A stretch of 64,000 nucleotides of DNA from the NCBI GenBank assembly GCA_963921305.4, contig CAWUEX030000002.1, positions 1,240,001-1,304,000 of the forward strand, read 5' to 3'. How positions within the stretch are numbered: position 1 is the first letter of the stretch; each line of letters begins with the position of its first letter. Origin of the DNA: CAWUEX02 sp963921305. GTDB taxonomy: Bacteria > Pseudomonadota > Alphaproteobacteria > Rhodospirillales > Rhodospirillaceae. The position numbers were made by a program, and so were the translations under genes. The notes under the pieces are model-generated. The model was given only the letters and a program-made list of their open reading frames with translations, was not told the origin of the DNA and made no database searches. Below are positions 54,048 through 61,914 of the stretch, in pieces.

Positions 54048-55193
54048 ATGACCGCCTTTCAACAGGCTTTCGCGGTTGGGTCCGATTGGCGGGCCTTGAT
54101 CGCTGACGTCGCTACTCAGCTTGCGTCCGAGGACACGCCGCCCAATGGCCCGCCTCGTGGCCTTGGTTTCATCTATGCCACCGAGCCTTTGGCCACGCAC
54201 TACTCTGATATCGTTACCACCTTGAAAGAACGCACTGGTGTCGCCCAATGGGTCGGCTGCGTCGGTCTCGGGGTGTGCGGTGTGGCGAACGGCCAAGTGA
54301 CGGAGCTGCACGATGAGCCCGCGGTTTCGGTCCTGGTGGCGCCGTGGAGCGGTGACATGTTCCAGGTCTTTGACACTCTGGCCACTCCCGATGCCGTCCA
54401 GCCCCTGCTGGCGGGCGACTGGGCGGCGGCCCATGGTCCGGTGTTCGGTGTCGCGCATGGTGACCCGCGCAACCGCCATATCGCCGCCATCGTCGAGGCC
54501 CTGCCGCAGACCGGCGATGGGTATTTCGTCGGCGGCCTGACGGCGCTGGCCGATACTCCGGTTCAGGTCGCCGGCCTGCCCACCGGCGGCGGCTTGTCCG
54601 GCGCGTTAATTGCGGCTGACGTGCCGGTGCGGGCGACACTCAGCCAGGGCTGCTCACCAATCGGACCGCTGCACCGTGTCACCTCTGGCGAACGCTCCAT
54701 CATCGCCGGTCTGGATGACCGTTCGGCCTTGGATGTTCTTAAGGACGAAGTCGGCGACGTTCTGGCGCGCGACCTCAACCGCATCGGCGGTTACATCCAC
54801 GTTGCCAAGCCGGTGCCGGGCAGTGACACCGGTGACTACACCGTGCGCAACCTGGTCGGCATCGATCCCGATGGCGGCATGATTGCGGTCGGTGACGACG
54901 TGGCCATCGGCGACACCCTGATGTTTGTCCGCCGTGATCCGGAAACGGCGCAACAGGATTTCAACACTAAGCTCGAAGACCTCAAACGCCGGCTCGACGG
55001 CTACGAGATAAAGGCCGGACTGTTCGTGTCGTGCATCGCGCGCGGCGTCAACATGTTCGGAGAAGCCGGGCGCGAAGCCGAGATGGTGCAAGAGGTTCTT
55101 GGTGAGTTTCCCCTTGCCGGCGTCTACGCCAATGGCGAAATCTGCGGCAACAGAATGTATGGTTACACGGGAGTCCTGTCTGTGTTTTTATAG
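54048..55193 (+). CDS. FIST-domain protein (FIST N + FIST C)
   Basis: A 381-residue cytoplasmic protein with an N-terminal FIST domain and a C-terminal FIST-C domain ending in GVYANGEICGNRMYGYTGV. FIST domains are proposed sensors of small ligands, perhaps amino acids, and often sit with signalling proteins, but here no kinase, cyclase or chemoreceptor is adjacent. The start follows the tesA stop by 24 bp, with a short repeated CTCTCATGACC just before it. Function beyond ligand sensing is unknown. Confidence 0.85.
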   Translation: MTAFQQAFAVGSDWRALIADVATQLASEDTPPNGPPRGLGFIYATEPLATHYSDIVTTLKERTGVAQWVGCVGLGVCGVANGQVTELHDEPAVSVLVAPWSGDMFQVFDTLATPDAVQPLLAGDWAAAHGPVFGVAHGDPRNRHIAAIVEALPQTGDGYFVGGLTALADTPVQVAGLPTGGGLSGALIAADVPVRATLSQGCSPIGPLHRVTSGERSIIAGLDDRSALDVLKDEVGDVLARDLNRIGGYIHVAKPVPGSDTGDYTVRNLVGIDPDGGMIAVGDDVAIGDTLMFVRRDPETAQQDFNTKLEDLKRRLDGYEIKAGLFVSCIARGVNMFGEAGREAEMVQEVLGEFPLAGVYANGEICGNRMYGYTGVLSVFL

Positions 55194-55201
55194 AACCAGA
55201 C

Positions 55202-55230
55202 ATTCGCTCTTTGTCTATTCGCTCTTTGTC
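55202..55230 (+). repeat. Tandem 15-bp repeat between the FIST and thpR genes
   Basis: The 14-base word ATTCGCTCTTTGTC occurs twice at a 15-base period. It lies in the 81-bp intergenic space upstream of thpR. No function is evident; it may be slippage. Confidence 0.6.
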
Positions 55231-55274
55231 ATGGTGCGGTCCAAAGCCGGATCGCTGAAAGGGGTTGTTCCGCG

Positions 55275-55865
55275 ATGTACCGTCTGTTTGTCGGTCTTGC
55301 CCTGTCCGATCCCCTCCGTGAGCAATTCGCCCGCCTCAATCATGGGCTGCCCAAGGCTCGCTGGGTCGATCCAGACGCCTATCATCTGACGCTCCGCTTT
55401 ATCGGCGAGGTCGACCGTCATACCGCCGCCGACATCGACAGCACGTTGCAGCGCATCGACGCGGCGGCCTTCGATCTCTCGTTTTCGGGCATGGGGACCT
55501 TCGGCCAGGGCCGCAAGGCGCGCAGCCTTTGGGTCCGTGCCGAGACCAATCCGGGCTTGACCCACCTGCAGGGCAAGGTGGAGTCTGCCGTGGTGCGCGC
55601 GGGTCTGCCACCGGAGCCGCGCAAGTTCATGCCTCATGTCACCCTGGCGCGGTTTCGCGATGCCCATCCCAGCCGCATCCAGGCTTATGTCGAACGCCAT
55701 GGACTGTTCCGCGCCGGGCCCGAAGCCATCGGCCGTTTTGTGCTGTTCGAGAGCCATATGGGCAAAGGGGGGTCTGTTTATGAGGAACTGGCCGACTATC
55801 CGCTCCGCCCGGCGCAAACCCGTCCTGCTGAAACCGCGTCCCACGCTGCCGCCGTGGGTGGCTAG
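55275..55865 (+). CDS. thpR: RNA 2',3'-cyclic phosphodiesterase ThpR
   Basis: A 196-residue 2H-phosphoesterase. The two HxT motifs are HLTLRF with His37 and HVTLARF with His121, as in ThpR/LigT. The enzyme hydrolyses 2',3'-cyclic phosphate RNA ends and can ligate tRNA halves in vitro. Length and spacing of the two His motifs match the family. It is preceded by the FIST gene on the same strand (81-bp gap). Confidence 0.93.
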   Translation: MYRLFVGLALSDPLREQFARLNHGLPKARWVDPDAYHLTLRFIGEVDRHTAADIDSTLQRIDAAAFDLSFSGMGTFGQGRKARSLWVRAETNPGLTHLQGKVESAVVRAGLPPEPRKFMPHVTLARFRDAHPSRIQAYVERHGLFRAGPEAIGRFVLFESHMGKGGSVYEELADYPLRPAQTRPAETASHAAAVGG

Positions 55866-55878
55866 CACCGCCCCATAG

Positions 55879-56017
55879 CCCTAGCGTGTCTAGGGTCCTG
55901 TCACCCTTTGTTACAGGGTTTCCGCCATAATCCAGGCAGTTTCGCTTGACCTTCCAGATGCGGGAACGTCTCATACTTAAGACAAATTCTTAGGTACCCG
56001 GCCACGGTCTGTGGCCG
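55879..56017 (+). other. Intergenic region with three short hairpins before the MDHSQ gene
   Basis: Three inverted repeats are visible: CCCTAG-CTAGGG (55879-55895), ACCCT-AGGGT (55903-55919) and the 7-bp CGGCCAC-GTGGCCG (55999-56017). None has a U-tract. They may end the thpR message or structure the leader of the next gene. I do not see a cobalamin B12 box or another known riboswitch. Confidence 0.3.
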
Positions 56018-56052
56018 CCCTGTTGGCTTGACTCAATACGGAGAACTTCGCC

Positions 56053-57153
56053 ATGCGCTCATACGTCACGCCGCTCCTCGCCTTGTGCAGCGGTCTCGCC
56101 CTCGCGACAGCGGCCGGCGCGCAAGAGATGGACCATAGCCAGATGGACCACTCGCAAATGGACCATTCTCAGATGGACCATAGCCAGATGGATCACTCCC
56201 AGATGGACCATTCGCAAATGGATCATTCGGGCCATGAGATGAGCGATGAGGAATACCGCATTCTGCGCTCCAAAATCCGGTCCTATCAGATGATGACTGA
56301 CGCCGAGATCATGGAAAACATGATGATGATGCCGCCGACTTACGAGCGCTACATCAGCGACACATCGCTCAAAGGCGATCTGGGTGTGATTGTTCTCGCC
56401 CATGGCGCCGGTGAGCCGGGTGACACCTACTTTGCAGACTCGCTCACTGGATTGGTATCGGAATATCCCACCACCATCGGCTTCGGCATGGCGATGATGA
56501 ACGGCAATCATTTGCAATCGGCCGTCGACAATCTCGCTGAAGCCGGCGCCAAGAGCATCGTCGTTGTTCCCGCCGCCTTGTCCGCGTCCGGATCGGTGTA
56601 CGAGCAGTGGGCTTACTACTTTGGCGAACGGGAAGAGGCGTCCTACCTTCCGGCACCGCGTGTCGAGCAAACCGTTCCGGTGACCGTCGGCGTGCCCTTG
56701 TCGAGCCATCAGCTCATCACCGACATGCTGATGGATCACGCTGCCGAGATCAGCACCAACCCTGAAAATGAACTGCTGATCATCGTTGGCCACGGTCCCG
56801 AAGGCTACGAGGACAATGTTCTCGAACTGCAGGTTCTGGACACGCATGCAGATCGTATTCGCGCCAAGGGCATTTATGCCGACGTGCGCGCTTATAACTT
56901 ACAAGACGATGCGCCGGACCGGGTCCGTAACAATAACGTCGAGGTCATGCGCGGCTGGATCGACAATGCGGCGTTTTTCGGCAAAGACGTCATCATCGTC
57001 GGCTATCTGCTGTCGACCCGCGGCATTCAGGCCAACATCGGCAAAGACTTCGAGGGTCTTAAGTACACCTTCAATGAAAAAGGCTTGTCCTCGCACCCGG
57101 ACTTCGTCAAATGGATCGAAGCGGGTGTGGCGGAATATGCCGGGCGCATGTAA
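56053..57153 (+). CDS. Exported CbiX-like chelatase-fold protein with MDHSQ repeats
   Basis: A 366-residue protein: signal peptide (residues 1-24, ending AAGA-Q), a low-complexity segment of seven MDHS units (residues 26-60), then a two-lobed CbiX/sirohydrochlorin-chelatase-like fold. The N-lobe has the metal-site signature IVLAHGAGEPGD and the C-lobe IIVGHGPEGYEDN; both keep a His after a hydrophobic strand. Exported CbiX-like proteins are unusual because tetrapyrrole chelatases work in the cytoplasm. The Met/His/Asp repeat resembles metal-binding tails of copper proteins, so periplasmic metal handling is my inference. A strong terminator follows at 57197. Confidence 0.75.
   Translation: MRSYVTPLLALCSGLALATAAGAQEMDHSQMDHSQMDHSQMDHSQMDHSQMDHSQMDHSGHEMSDEEYRILRSKIRSYQMMTDAEIMENMMMMPPTYERYISDTSLKGDLGVIVLAHGAGEPGDTYFADSLTGLVSEYPTTIGFGMAMMNGNHLQSAVDNLAEAGAKSIVVVPAALSASGSVYEQWAYYFGEREEASYLPAPRVEQTVPVTVGVPLSSHQLITDMLMDHAAEISTNPENELLIIVGHGPEGYEDNVLELQVLDTHADRIRAKGIYADVRAYNLQDDAPDRVRNNNVEVMRGWIDNAAFFGKDVIIVGYLLSTRGIQANIGKDFEGLKYTFNEKGLSSHPDFVKWIEAGVAEYAGRM
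56128..56232 (+). repeat. Seven tandem 15-bp units encoding MDHS(Q/G)
   Basis: Six units encode Met-Asp-His-Ser-Gln and the seventh Met-Asp-His-Ser-Gly. Codons vary between units (GAC/GAT, CAT/CAC, AGC/TCG/TCT/TCC, CAG/CAA) while the peptide does not. Synonymous drift with a fixed peptide points to selection on the protein, not recent DNA slippage. Confidence 0.9.
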
Positions 57154-57196
57154 GCGCCGTTTGCACATCTAATCGTCAGCAGTTTAGACACAGCAT

Positions 57197-57230
57197 CGGC
57201 CGGGCCTCTCATGCCCGGCCGTTTTCTTTT
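57197..57230 (+). terminator. Rho-independent terminator after the MDHSQ gene
   Basis: A 9-bp perfect stem (CGGCCGGGC / GCCCGGCCG), loop of 7 bases, followed by TTTTCTTTT. It lies 43 bp after the stop at 57153 and just before the ribosome-binding site of the next gene. Confidence 0.9.
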
Positions 57231-57239
57231 GGGAGATCC

Positions 57240-57620
57240 ATGCCCCACCGTGCCACCATGATCGCCTGCGCCGAAGCTTACTTCGCCGATGTCGACCGTT
57301 TTGACCTCGACGCGATCCTGTCGCACCTCACCGATGACGTCGTGCTGGAAGTGCCGACCGGCGGCGTGCGCAAAGAGGGGATCACAGCGGTGCGGGAGAC
57401 CTACATCAACCGCGCCAACACGGTCAGCAAATCCTGGCACGGGAATTTTACATTCACTGCCGACGAAAAGACCGGGCAACTGGCCGTGCGTCTTGATGTG
57501 AAGCGCACCAATCCCGACGGCAGCGAAGTCGAGATGGATAATCTCACCCTGCTGACGTTCAGTGGCGGCCGCATCGCCCACATTACGGTGTGGATGAGCG
57601 GTCCCAACTCGCTCACTTAA
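57240..57620 (+). CDS. SnoaL/NTF2-like small protein
   Basis: A 126-residue protein of the NTF2-like fold, seen as a short alpha+beta single domain starting AEAYFADVDRFDLDAILSHL and ending in GRIAHITVWMSG. I chose ATG 57240, which has a GGAG ribosome-binding site (6-base spacing); the open frame back to 57111 would run through the terminator. Members include limonene epoxide hydrolase and ketosteroid isomerase relatives, and many have no known reaction. Function unknown. Confidence 0.75.
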   Translation: MPHRATMIACAEAYFADVDRFDLDAILSHLTDDVVLEVPTGGVRKEGITAVRETYINRANTVSKSWHGNFTFTADEKTGQLAVRLDVKRTNPDGSEVEMDNLTLLTFSGGRIAHITVWMSGPNSLT

Positions 57621-57626
57621 ACCGTT

Positions 57627-58487
57627 CTACGCTCCAAACTTTTTCAACGTGCGCTCGACCGACTGCACATAGCTGCCGCCGAACAGGCGCACGTGCACCA
57701 GCAATGGATAAAGGTTGTACAAATCACGCCGCTCCTCAAAGAAGCCGGGCGCCAGCGGGCGGTGCTCCTGGTAGCGGGAAAAGAACGCATCGCCGAACGT
57801 GCCGAACAGGGTTGAAAAGGCGAGTTCGATTTCCGCATCGGCGTAATAGGCTGCCGGGTCGACGAACCCCGCGATACGTCCGCCGTCGCACAACACATTG
57901 CCGGTCCACATGTCGCCGTGAATCAAACTTGGATGCGCCGGTTCGCTCAGCCAGGTCGGCAGCCTGCCGCACAGATCTTCGACACGGTGCATCAGCGCCG
58001 CGGGGAGGCGTCCGGCCGTGTGTGCCTCGCCTGCCATGTACAGCAGCCGTTGCTCGGCGAAGAAGGTCACCCAACTCGCTGTCTCGGTGTTGGGCTGATC
58101 CAATCCGCCGATCAGCGTGTCCCGTTCCAACCCAAAGGCGTCACCGCGAATGGCATGCAAGGCGGCCAGATGGTCTGCGGCCTCCTGTTCAGCGCTCGCG
58201 GTCATCCCGCCGGAGGTTACCACGTGTTCCATGATCAGCAGGTCAGGCGCGGCATGGCGGACCGAGGGAACGGGCAGGGCCGAATGGTCGTGCAAATAGC
58301 TCAGCATCCAGCCTTCCAGATCGAGCTTGGCGTTGGTTCCCGCCGGCGCCGCTTTCACCACCACCCGCTCACCCGAGGCGAGCTCGGCAGCGGAGACGTC
58401 GCCGACGCAGCCGCCCGCCAAAGGCAAGGTACGAACGACATCCATATCGAGGGCGCTGCGGATGCGGTCGATCAAAGTGGCGTTCAC
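57627..58487 (-). CDS. Fructosamine kinase-family protein (kinase fold)
   Basis: A 286-residue kinase of the fructosamine/ketosamine-3-kinase family. Lys45 in VVVKAAP is the ATP-binding lysine and the catalytic loop LIHGDMWTGNVL (His190, Asp192) with FVDPAAYYADAE supplies the metal-binding Asp. Family members phosphorylate ketoamine sugars on proteins to remove glycation. The LMW-phosphatase gene lies 15 bp upstream on the same strand, so they may be co-transcribed. Starts at GTG 58487. Physiological substrate unproven. Confidence 0.88.
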   Translation of the reverse strand: MNATLIDRIRSALDMDVVRTLPLAGGCVGDVSAAELASGERVVVKAAPAGTNAKLDLEGWMLSYLHDHSALPVPSVRHAAPDLLIMEHVVTSGGMTASAEQEAADHLAALHAIRGDAFGLERDTLIGGLDQPNTETASWVTFFAEQRLLYMAGEAHTAGRLPAALMHRVEDLCGRLPTWLSEPAHPSLIHGDMWTGNVLCDGGRIAGFVDPAAYYADAEIELAFSTLFGTFGDAFFSRYQEHRPLAPGFFEERRDLYNLYPLLVHVRLFGGSYVQSVERTLKKFGA

Positions 58488-58502
58488 AGACGCGTCTGCC
58501 GA

Positions 58503-58979
58503 CTAAAGAAAGTCATCCTGAATGGCTTTGAGCAATCCCGCGCTGCCGGACTCAATCATGTCCAGCACGTCTTCAAAGCCTTTGTCCCCGCCGTAGTAGG
58601 GATCGGGCACGTCCTGGCCGGTCGCCCCTGGGGCAAACGAAAGAAACAGCTTCACCCGCTCATAGGTGTCGCCGGGCGCCATGGCGGTCAGGTCGCGTTG
58701 GTGTCCCCGATCCATGGCGACAATCACATCGAACTTATGAAAATCGTGCTCGTGCACCCGCCGTGCCACTTGGGTCGACAAGTCGTAGCCGCGTTTCGCC
58801 GCCGCTGCGACCGAGCGTTCGTCCGGGGACTCACCAATGTGGTAACTGTGGGTGCCGGCGGAATCGATCGTGATCTCCTTGGTCAGCCCCGCCTCGACCA
58901 CCTTGGCGCGGAACACCCCTTCCGCCGTCGGCGAACGGCAGATGTTTCCGGTGCACACAAACAAAACTCCGACCGGCAC
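58503..58979 (-). CDS. Low-molecular-weight protein-tyrosine phosphatase
   Basis: A 158-residue enzyme with the P-loop CTGNICRS (Cys9, Arg15) and the general-acid loop DPYYGGDKGFEDVLDMIE. It dephosphorylates Tyr on proteins, sometimes in exopolysaccharide kinase systems, but the sugar island here is far away. GTG start at 58979. It directly precedes the fructosamine kinase gene. Family assignment is firm. Confidence 0.92.
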   Translation of the reverse strand: MPVGVLFVCTGNICRSPTAEGVFRAKVVEAGLTKEITIDSAGTHSYHIGESPDERSVAAAAKRGYDLSTQVARRVHEHDFHKFDVIVAMDRGHQRDLTAMAPGDTYERVKLFLSFAPGATGQDVPDPYYGGDKGFEDVLDMIESGSAGLLKAIQDDFL

Positions 58980-59077
58980 GCGTGGTGTTCCCTTCCGCTA
59001 GGCCATCCAGGTTCTTTGCGCTCGCCCCGACGCGCGGTTAGCATGGCCGCCATTCAAGGGTCTGAGCGGCGCGCACT

Positions 59078-59812
59078 ATGCCCCAAAGCGTATCTTCCGA
59101 GAAGAAAACAAACATCGCCATCCTCACAGGGGCCGGAATCTCCCAGGAATCTGGGCTGGAGACCTTCCGCGATCCCGATGGAATCTGGTCAAAAGTCCGC
59201 GTCGAGGATGTGGCGACGCCCGAGGCCTTCGCCCGCGACCCGGACGCCGTGCACGCCTTTTACAACATGCGCCGCGCCCGCCATAAGGTCGCCAAGGCCA
59301 ATCCCAACGCCGCTCACAAGGCTCTGGCCCGGCTCGAAGCCGAATGGGGCGGCGAGGTCACGGTCATCACCCAGAATGTGGATTCCCTGCATGAGGCCGG
59401 CGGCAGCCGCAACCTCATTCACATGCACGGCGTCCATTCCAAGGCCCGCTGCAATGCCTGCCAGCACATCGTCGACTGGGAAGGGGATATGTCCACCGCC
59501 GACGCCTGTCAGGGCTGCGGCCAGGCGGGCGGCTTGCGACCCCATGTGGTGTGGTTTGGTGAAACACCCTTGGAGCTTGACCGCATTCAGGCCGCGCTGG
59601 TGGACTGCGACGTGTTCATCTCCATCGGCACGTCGGGCAATGTGTATCCGGCGGCGGGGTTTGTCTCGGTGGTCAAACAGATCGGCCGGGCGCGGACCGT
59701 CGAGCTCAACTTGGAGCCGTCCCTTGGCGCCGAACAATTTGACGAAGGCCACTACGGTCCCGCCACGGAAGTGGTGCCCGCGTTCGTCGACAAGCTTCTC
59801 AGCGCTGCGTGA
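59078..59812 (+). CDS. cobB: NAD-dependent protein deacylase (sirtuin, class III type)
   Basis: A 244-residue sirtuin. NAD site GAGISQESGLETFRD (starting at residue 18), TQNVDSLHEAGG, the catalytic-type His117 in HMHG, and a zinc site of four Cys (125, 128, 144, 147). The Tyr62/Arg65 pair in FYNMRR is the class III signature that recognises succinyl/malonyl-lysine, so desuccinylation as well as deacetylation is likely. Start ATG 59078. The UDG-family gene follows after 10 bp. Confidence 0.93.
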   Translation: MPQSVSSEKKTNIAILTGAGISQESGLETFRDPDGIWSKVRVEDVATPEAFARDPDAVHAFYNMRRARHKVAKANPNAAHKALARLEAEWGGEVTVITQNVDSLHEAGGSRNLIHMHGVHSKARCNACQHIVDWEGDMSTADACQGCGQAGGLRPHVVWFGETPLELDRIQAALVDCDVFISIGTSGNVYPAAGFVSVVKQIGRARTVELNLEPSLGAEQFDEGHYGPATEVVPAFVDKLLSAA

Positions 59813-59822
59813 AGACAACGGC

Positions 59823-60398
59823 ATGACCAAACTTGTCTCTCTTCTAAAAGAGGTGCGCGCCTGCACCCACTGCGCCGCGCATCTGCCGCTCGGGCCGCGT
59901 CCGGTGCTGCGCATTGCGCCCACAGCAACGCTGCTCATCATCGGTCAGGCGCCGGGCACCAAAGTCCATGAGAGCGGTATTCCCTGGAACGACCGCTCGG
60001 GCGATCGGCTGCGGGAATGGCTCGCGGTAGACAAAGACGCCTTCTATGACGAACGCCGCATCGCCATCATGCCGATGGGGTTCTGTTATCCGGGGGTGGA
60101 CAAAAACGGCGGTGACGCCCCACCGCGGCCGGAGTGCGCGCCCCTGTGGCACGACCGCCTGCTTGCCCATCTGCCCAACGTCAAACTCACGTTGCTCATC
60201 GGCATGTACGCCCAAGCTCATTATCTCGGCAAAGGCCGCAAGCGCACTATGACCGAGACGGTCAAAGCCTGGCGGGACTACGCCGATGACGGCTACCTGC
60301 CGCTGCCCCACCCGAGCTGGCGCAACACCGGCTGGCTGAAAAAGAACCCCTGGTTCGAAGCCAAGGTGCTGCCAGTGCTGCGCGAGGCTGTCAGCTAA
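59823..60398 (+). CDS. Uracil-DNA glycosylase family protein
   Basis: A 191-residue protein of the uracil-DNA glycosylase superfamily. Family motifs are IIGQAPGTKVHESGIPWNDRSG near the N-terminus and LPHPSWRN near the C-terminus (the HPS substrate loop). A Cys pair (CTHC) at the start is suggestive but falls short of the four-Cys iron-sulfur site. The start is ATG 59823; the frame is open far upstream (to 57918), but that part is antisense to other genes and is not real. It ends 22 bp before the 139-bp repeat array. Confidence 0.85.
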   Translation: MTKLVSLLKEVRACTHCAAHLPLGPRPVLRIAPTATLLIIGQAPGTKVHESGIPWNDRSGDRLREWLAVDKDAFYDERRIAIMPMGFCYPGVDKNGGDAPPRPECAPLWHDRLLAHLPNVKLTLLIGMYAQAHYLGKGRKRTMTETVKAWRDYADDGYLPLPHPSWRNTGWLKKNPWFEAKVLPVLREAVS

Positions 60399-60420
60399 AC
60401 CGCGCCAACCGCCTCCTGCT

Positions 60421-60976
60421 CCGCCATCTCTTCCAGCGCGTGCATGTCGTCGTCGCTAAAGCCGAAGTGATGGCCGATCAGCCGTCGGACCGCCGGCGCG
60501 CGGAGGATACAGGTCCGCGCAAACAATGACTCACGATATCGGATTGCCCGCCTCTTGCTCCGCCATCTCTTCCAGCGCGTGCATGTCGTCGTCGCTAAAG
60601 CCGAAGTGATGGCCGATCAGCCGTCGGACCGCCGGCGCGCGGAGGATACAGGTCCGCGCAAACAATGACTCACGATATCGGATTGCCCGCCTCTTGCTCC
60701 GCCATCTCTTCCAGCGCGTGCATGTCGTCGTCGCTAAAGCCGAAGTGATGGCCGATCAGCCGTCGGACCGCCGGCGCGCGGAGGATACAGGTCCGCGCAA
60801 ACAATGACTCACGAGATCGGATTGCCCGCCTCTTGCTCCGCCATCTCTTCCAGCGCGTGCATGTCGTCGTCGCTAAAGCCGAAGTGATGGCCGATCAGCC
60901 GTCGGACCGCTGGCGCGCGGAGGATACAGGTCCGCGCAAACAATGACTCACGAGATCGGATTGCCCGCCTCTTGCT
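60421..60976 (-). repeat. Four tandem 139-bp units derived from a metallopeptidase 3' end
   Basis: The word CCGCCATCTC recurs at 60421, 60560, 60699, 60838 and 60977, an exact 139-base period. Four whole units fill 60421-60976, and the fifth copy of the coding part is the real gene end. Each unit holds, on the minus strand, the coding tail GHHFGFSDDDMHALEEMAEQ and the rest of it, a stop, and about 58 bases of filler with a 7-bp inverted repeat (GCGCGGA / TCCGCGC, 9-base loop). Units differ at only a few bases (GATATC or GAGATC; one CGCTGG). 139 is not a multiple of 3, so frame shifts between units. The 548-bp span holds no other gene. Confidence 0.9.
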
Positions 60977-61370
60977 CCGCCATCTCTTCCAGCACATGCA
61001 TGTCGTCATCGCTGAAGCCAAAGTGGTGCCCGATCTCGTGAATCAGCACGTGACGCACAATCCAGCTCAGCTCTTCGCCGGTCTCGGCCCAGTAATCCAA
61101 AATCGGGCGGCGGTAGAGGAACACCATGTCGGGCTGGGTGTCCGACGTGCCGATGTCTTTTTCGTTCAGGGCGATGCCCTGGTACAGCCCGAGGATTTCA
61201 AACGGGCTTTCCAGTTCCATCTCGGCGCACACCTCGTCATCGGGAAAGTCATCGACGCGCACCACCACGTCTTTGGCGAAGCCGCGCAGAGGTTCGGGAA
61301 TCACGGTCAGTGCGGCGCGCGCCATGGCGTCGAAATCGGCCAGATCAGGAGCAACAAACCGCGCGGTCAT
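60948..61370 (-). CDS. Minimal zinc metallopeptidase (DUF1025/MMP-like) with repeat-bearing 3' end
   Basis: A 140-residue zincin. The zinc motif HEIGHHFGFSDDD (His111, Glu112, His115) is in the C-terminal third, preceded by EELSWIVRHVLI. The family is a small M-class peptidase found widely in bacteria; function is unclear. The last 29 residues (GHHFGFSDDD onward) are copied four times in the array downstream. Against those copies this gene end shows six synonymous changes and one Val/Ala change. Both frames were therefore once under protein-level selection. Confidence 0.85.
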   Translation of the reverse strand: MTARFVAPDLADFDAMARAALTVIPEPLRGFAKDVVVRVDDFPDDEVCAEMELESPFEILGLYQGIALNEKDIGTSDTQPDMVFLYRRPILDYWAETGEELSWIVRHVLIHEIGHHFGFSDDDMHVLEEMAEQEAGNPIS

Positions 61371-61464
61371 TTCAGCGAATCCTTGAACGGGTGCACGTCA
61401 AGCGCCACTGTCTCCAGTGTCCCCCTTTGTCCTACAATCGCGCCACAAAAGAAAAGGAAAAGCC

Positions 61465-61752
61465 ATGACCGCCAAACTCTCCGCCGAGGCCCGCGTCGCC
61501 GCACTAAAGGAGCTTTCCAACTGGACCGAGGTCGAGGGCCGTGACGCCATCCAGCGCACGTTCAAGTTTGCTGACTTCAATGCGGCGTTCGGGTTCATGA
61601 CCCGCTGTGCGCTGAAGGCCGATCAGATGGACCACCACCCGGAGTGGTTCAACGTCTACAACAAAGTCGAGGTCACCTTGTCTACCCATGACGCCGGTGG
61701 TCTGAGTGAGAAGGACGTGGAACTGGCCACGTTCATGGACGCGGTCGGATAA
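61465..61752 (+). CDS. phhB: Pterin-4a-carbinolamine dehydratase
   Basis: A 95-residue PCD/DCoH protein with the family's FKFADFNAAFGFMTRCALKA segment (core of it) and the active-site run MDHHPEWFNVYNKVEVTLSTHD (His-His-Pro). It recycles 4a-hydroxytetrahydrobiopterin in phenylalanine hydroxylation or pterin metabolism. I chose ATG 61465 (AAAAGGAAAAGCC before it); the reading to 61417 adds unmatched residues. The 161-bp gap to the next gene, 61753-61914, is less GC-rich and holds no confident gene. Confidence 0.93.
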   Translation: MTAKLSAEARVAALKELSNWTEVEGRDAIQRTFKFADFNAAFGFMTRCALKADQMDHHPEWFNVYNKVEVTLSTHDAGGLSEKDVELATFMDAVG

Positions 61753-61914
61753 GCGTCAGCCCCTAACTCATCCATGCCTCACCCACGATCAATATGATCT
61801 GTTTTGTCGCAAAGCTGGTCGATGCTGGCGGCTTGTAGTCACTCTTATGGAACAACTATTCAACCTAACGAAGCCCTGGCACCCTAGAATGAATTAGAGC
61901 GTTCTCTTTGGATA

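Noticed and set aside
55866..56052. Cobalamin riboswitch before the CbiX-like gene
   Set aside because: The gap has short hairpins but no B12 box or the expected long conserved core.
57918..60398. An 826-codon open frame on the plus strand
   Set aside because: It runs antisense to the fructosamine kinase and phosphatase genes and out of frame through the sirtuin gene. Only the last 192 codons, the UDG-family gene, match a protein.
60421..60976. CRISPR array
   Set aside because: The units are 139 bp and nearly identical throughout, with no variable spacers and no cas genes nearby.
61706..61897. 63-codon open frame after phhB
   Set aside because: It starts inside phhB in another frame and has no match I know; the last part is AT-richer DNA with no clear gene.
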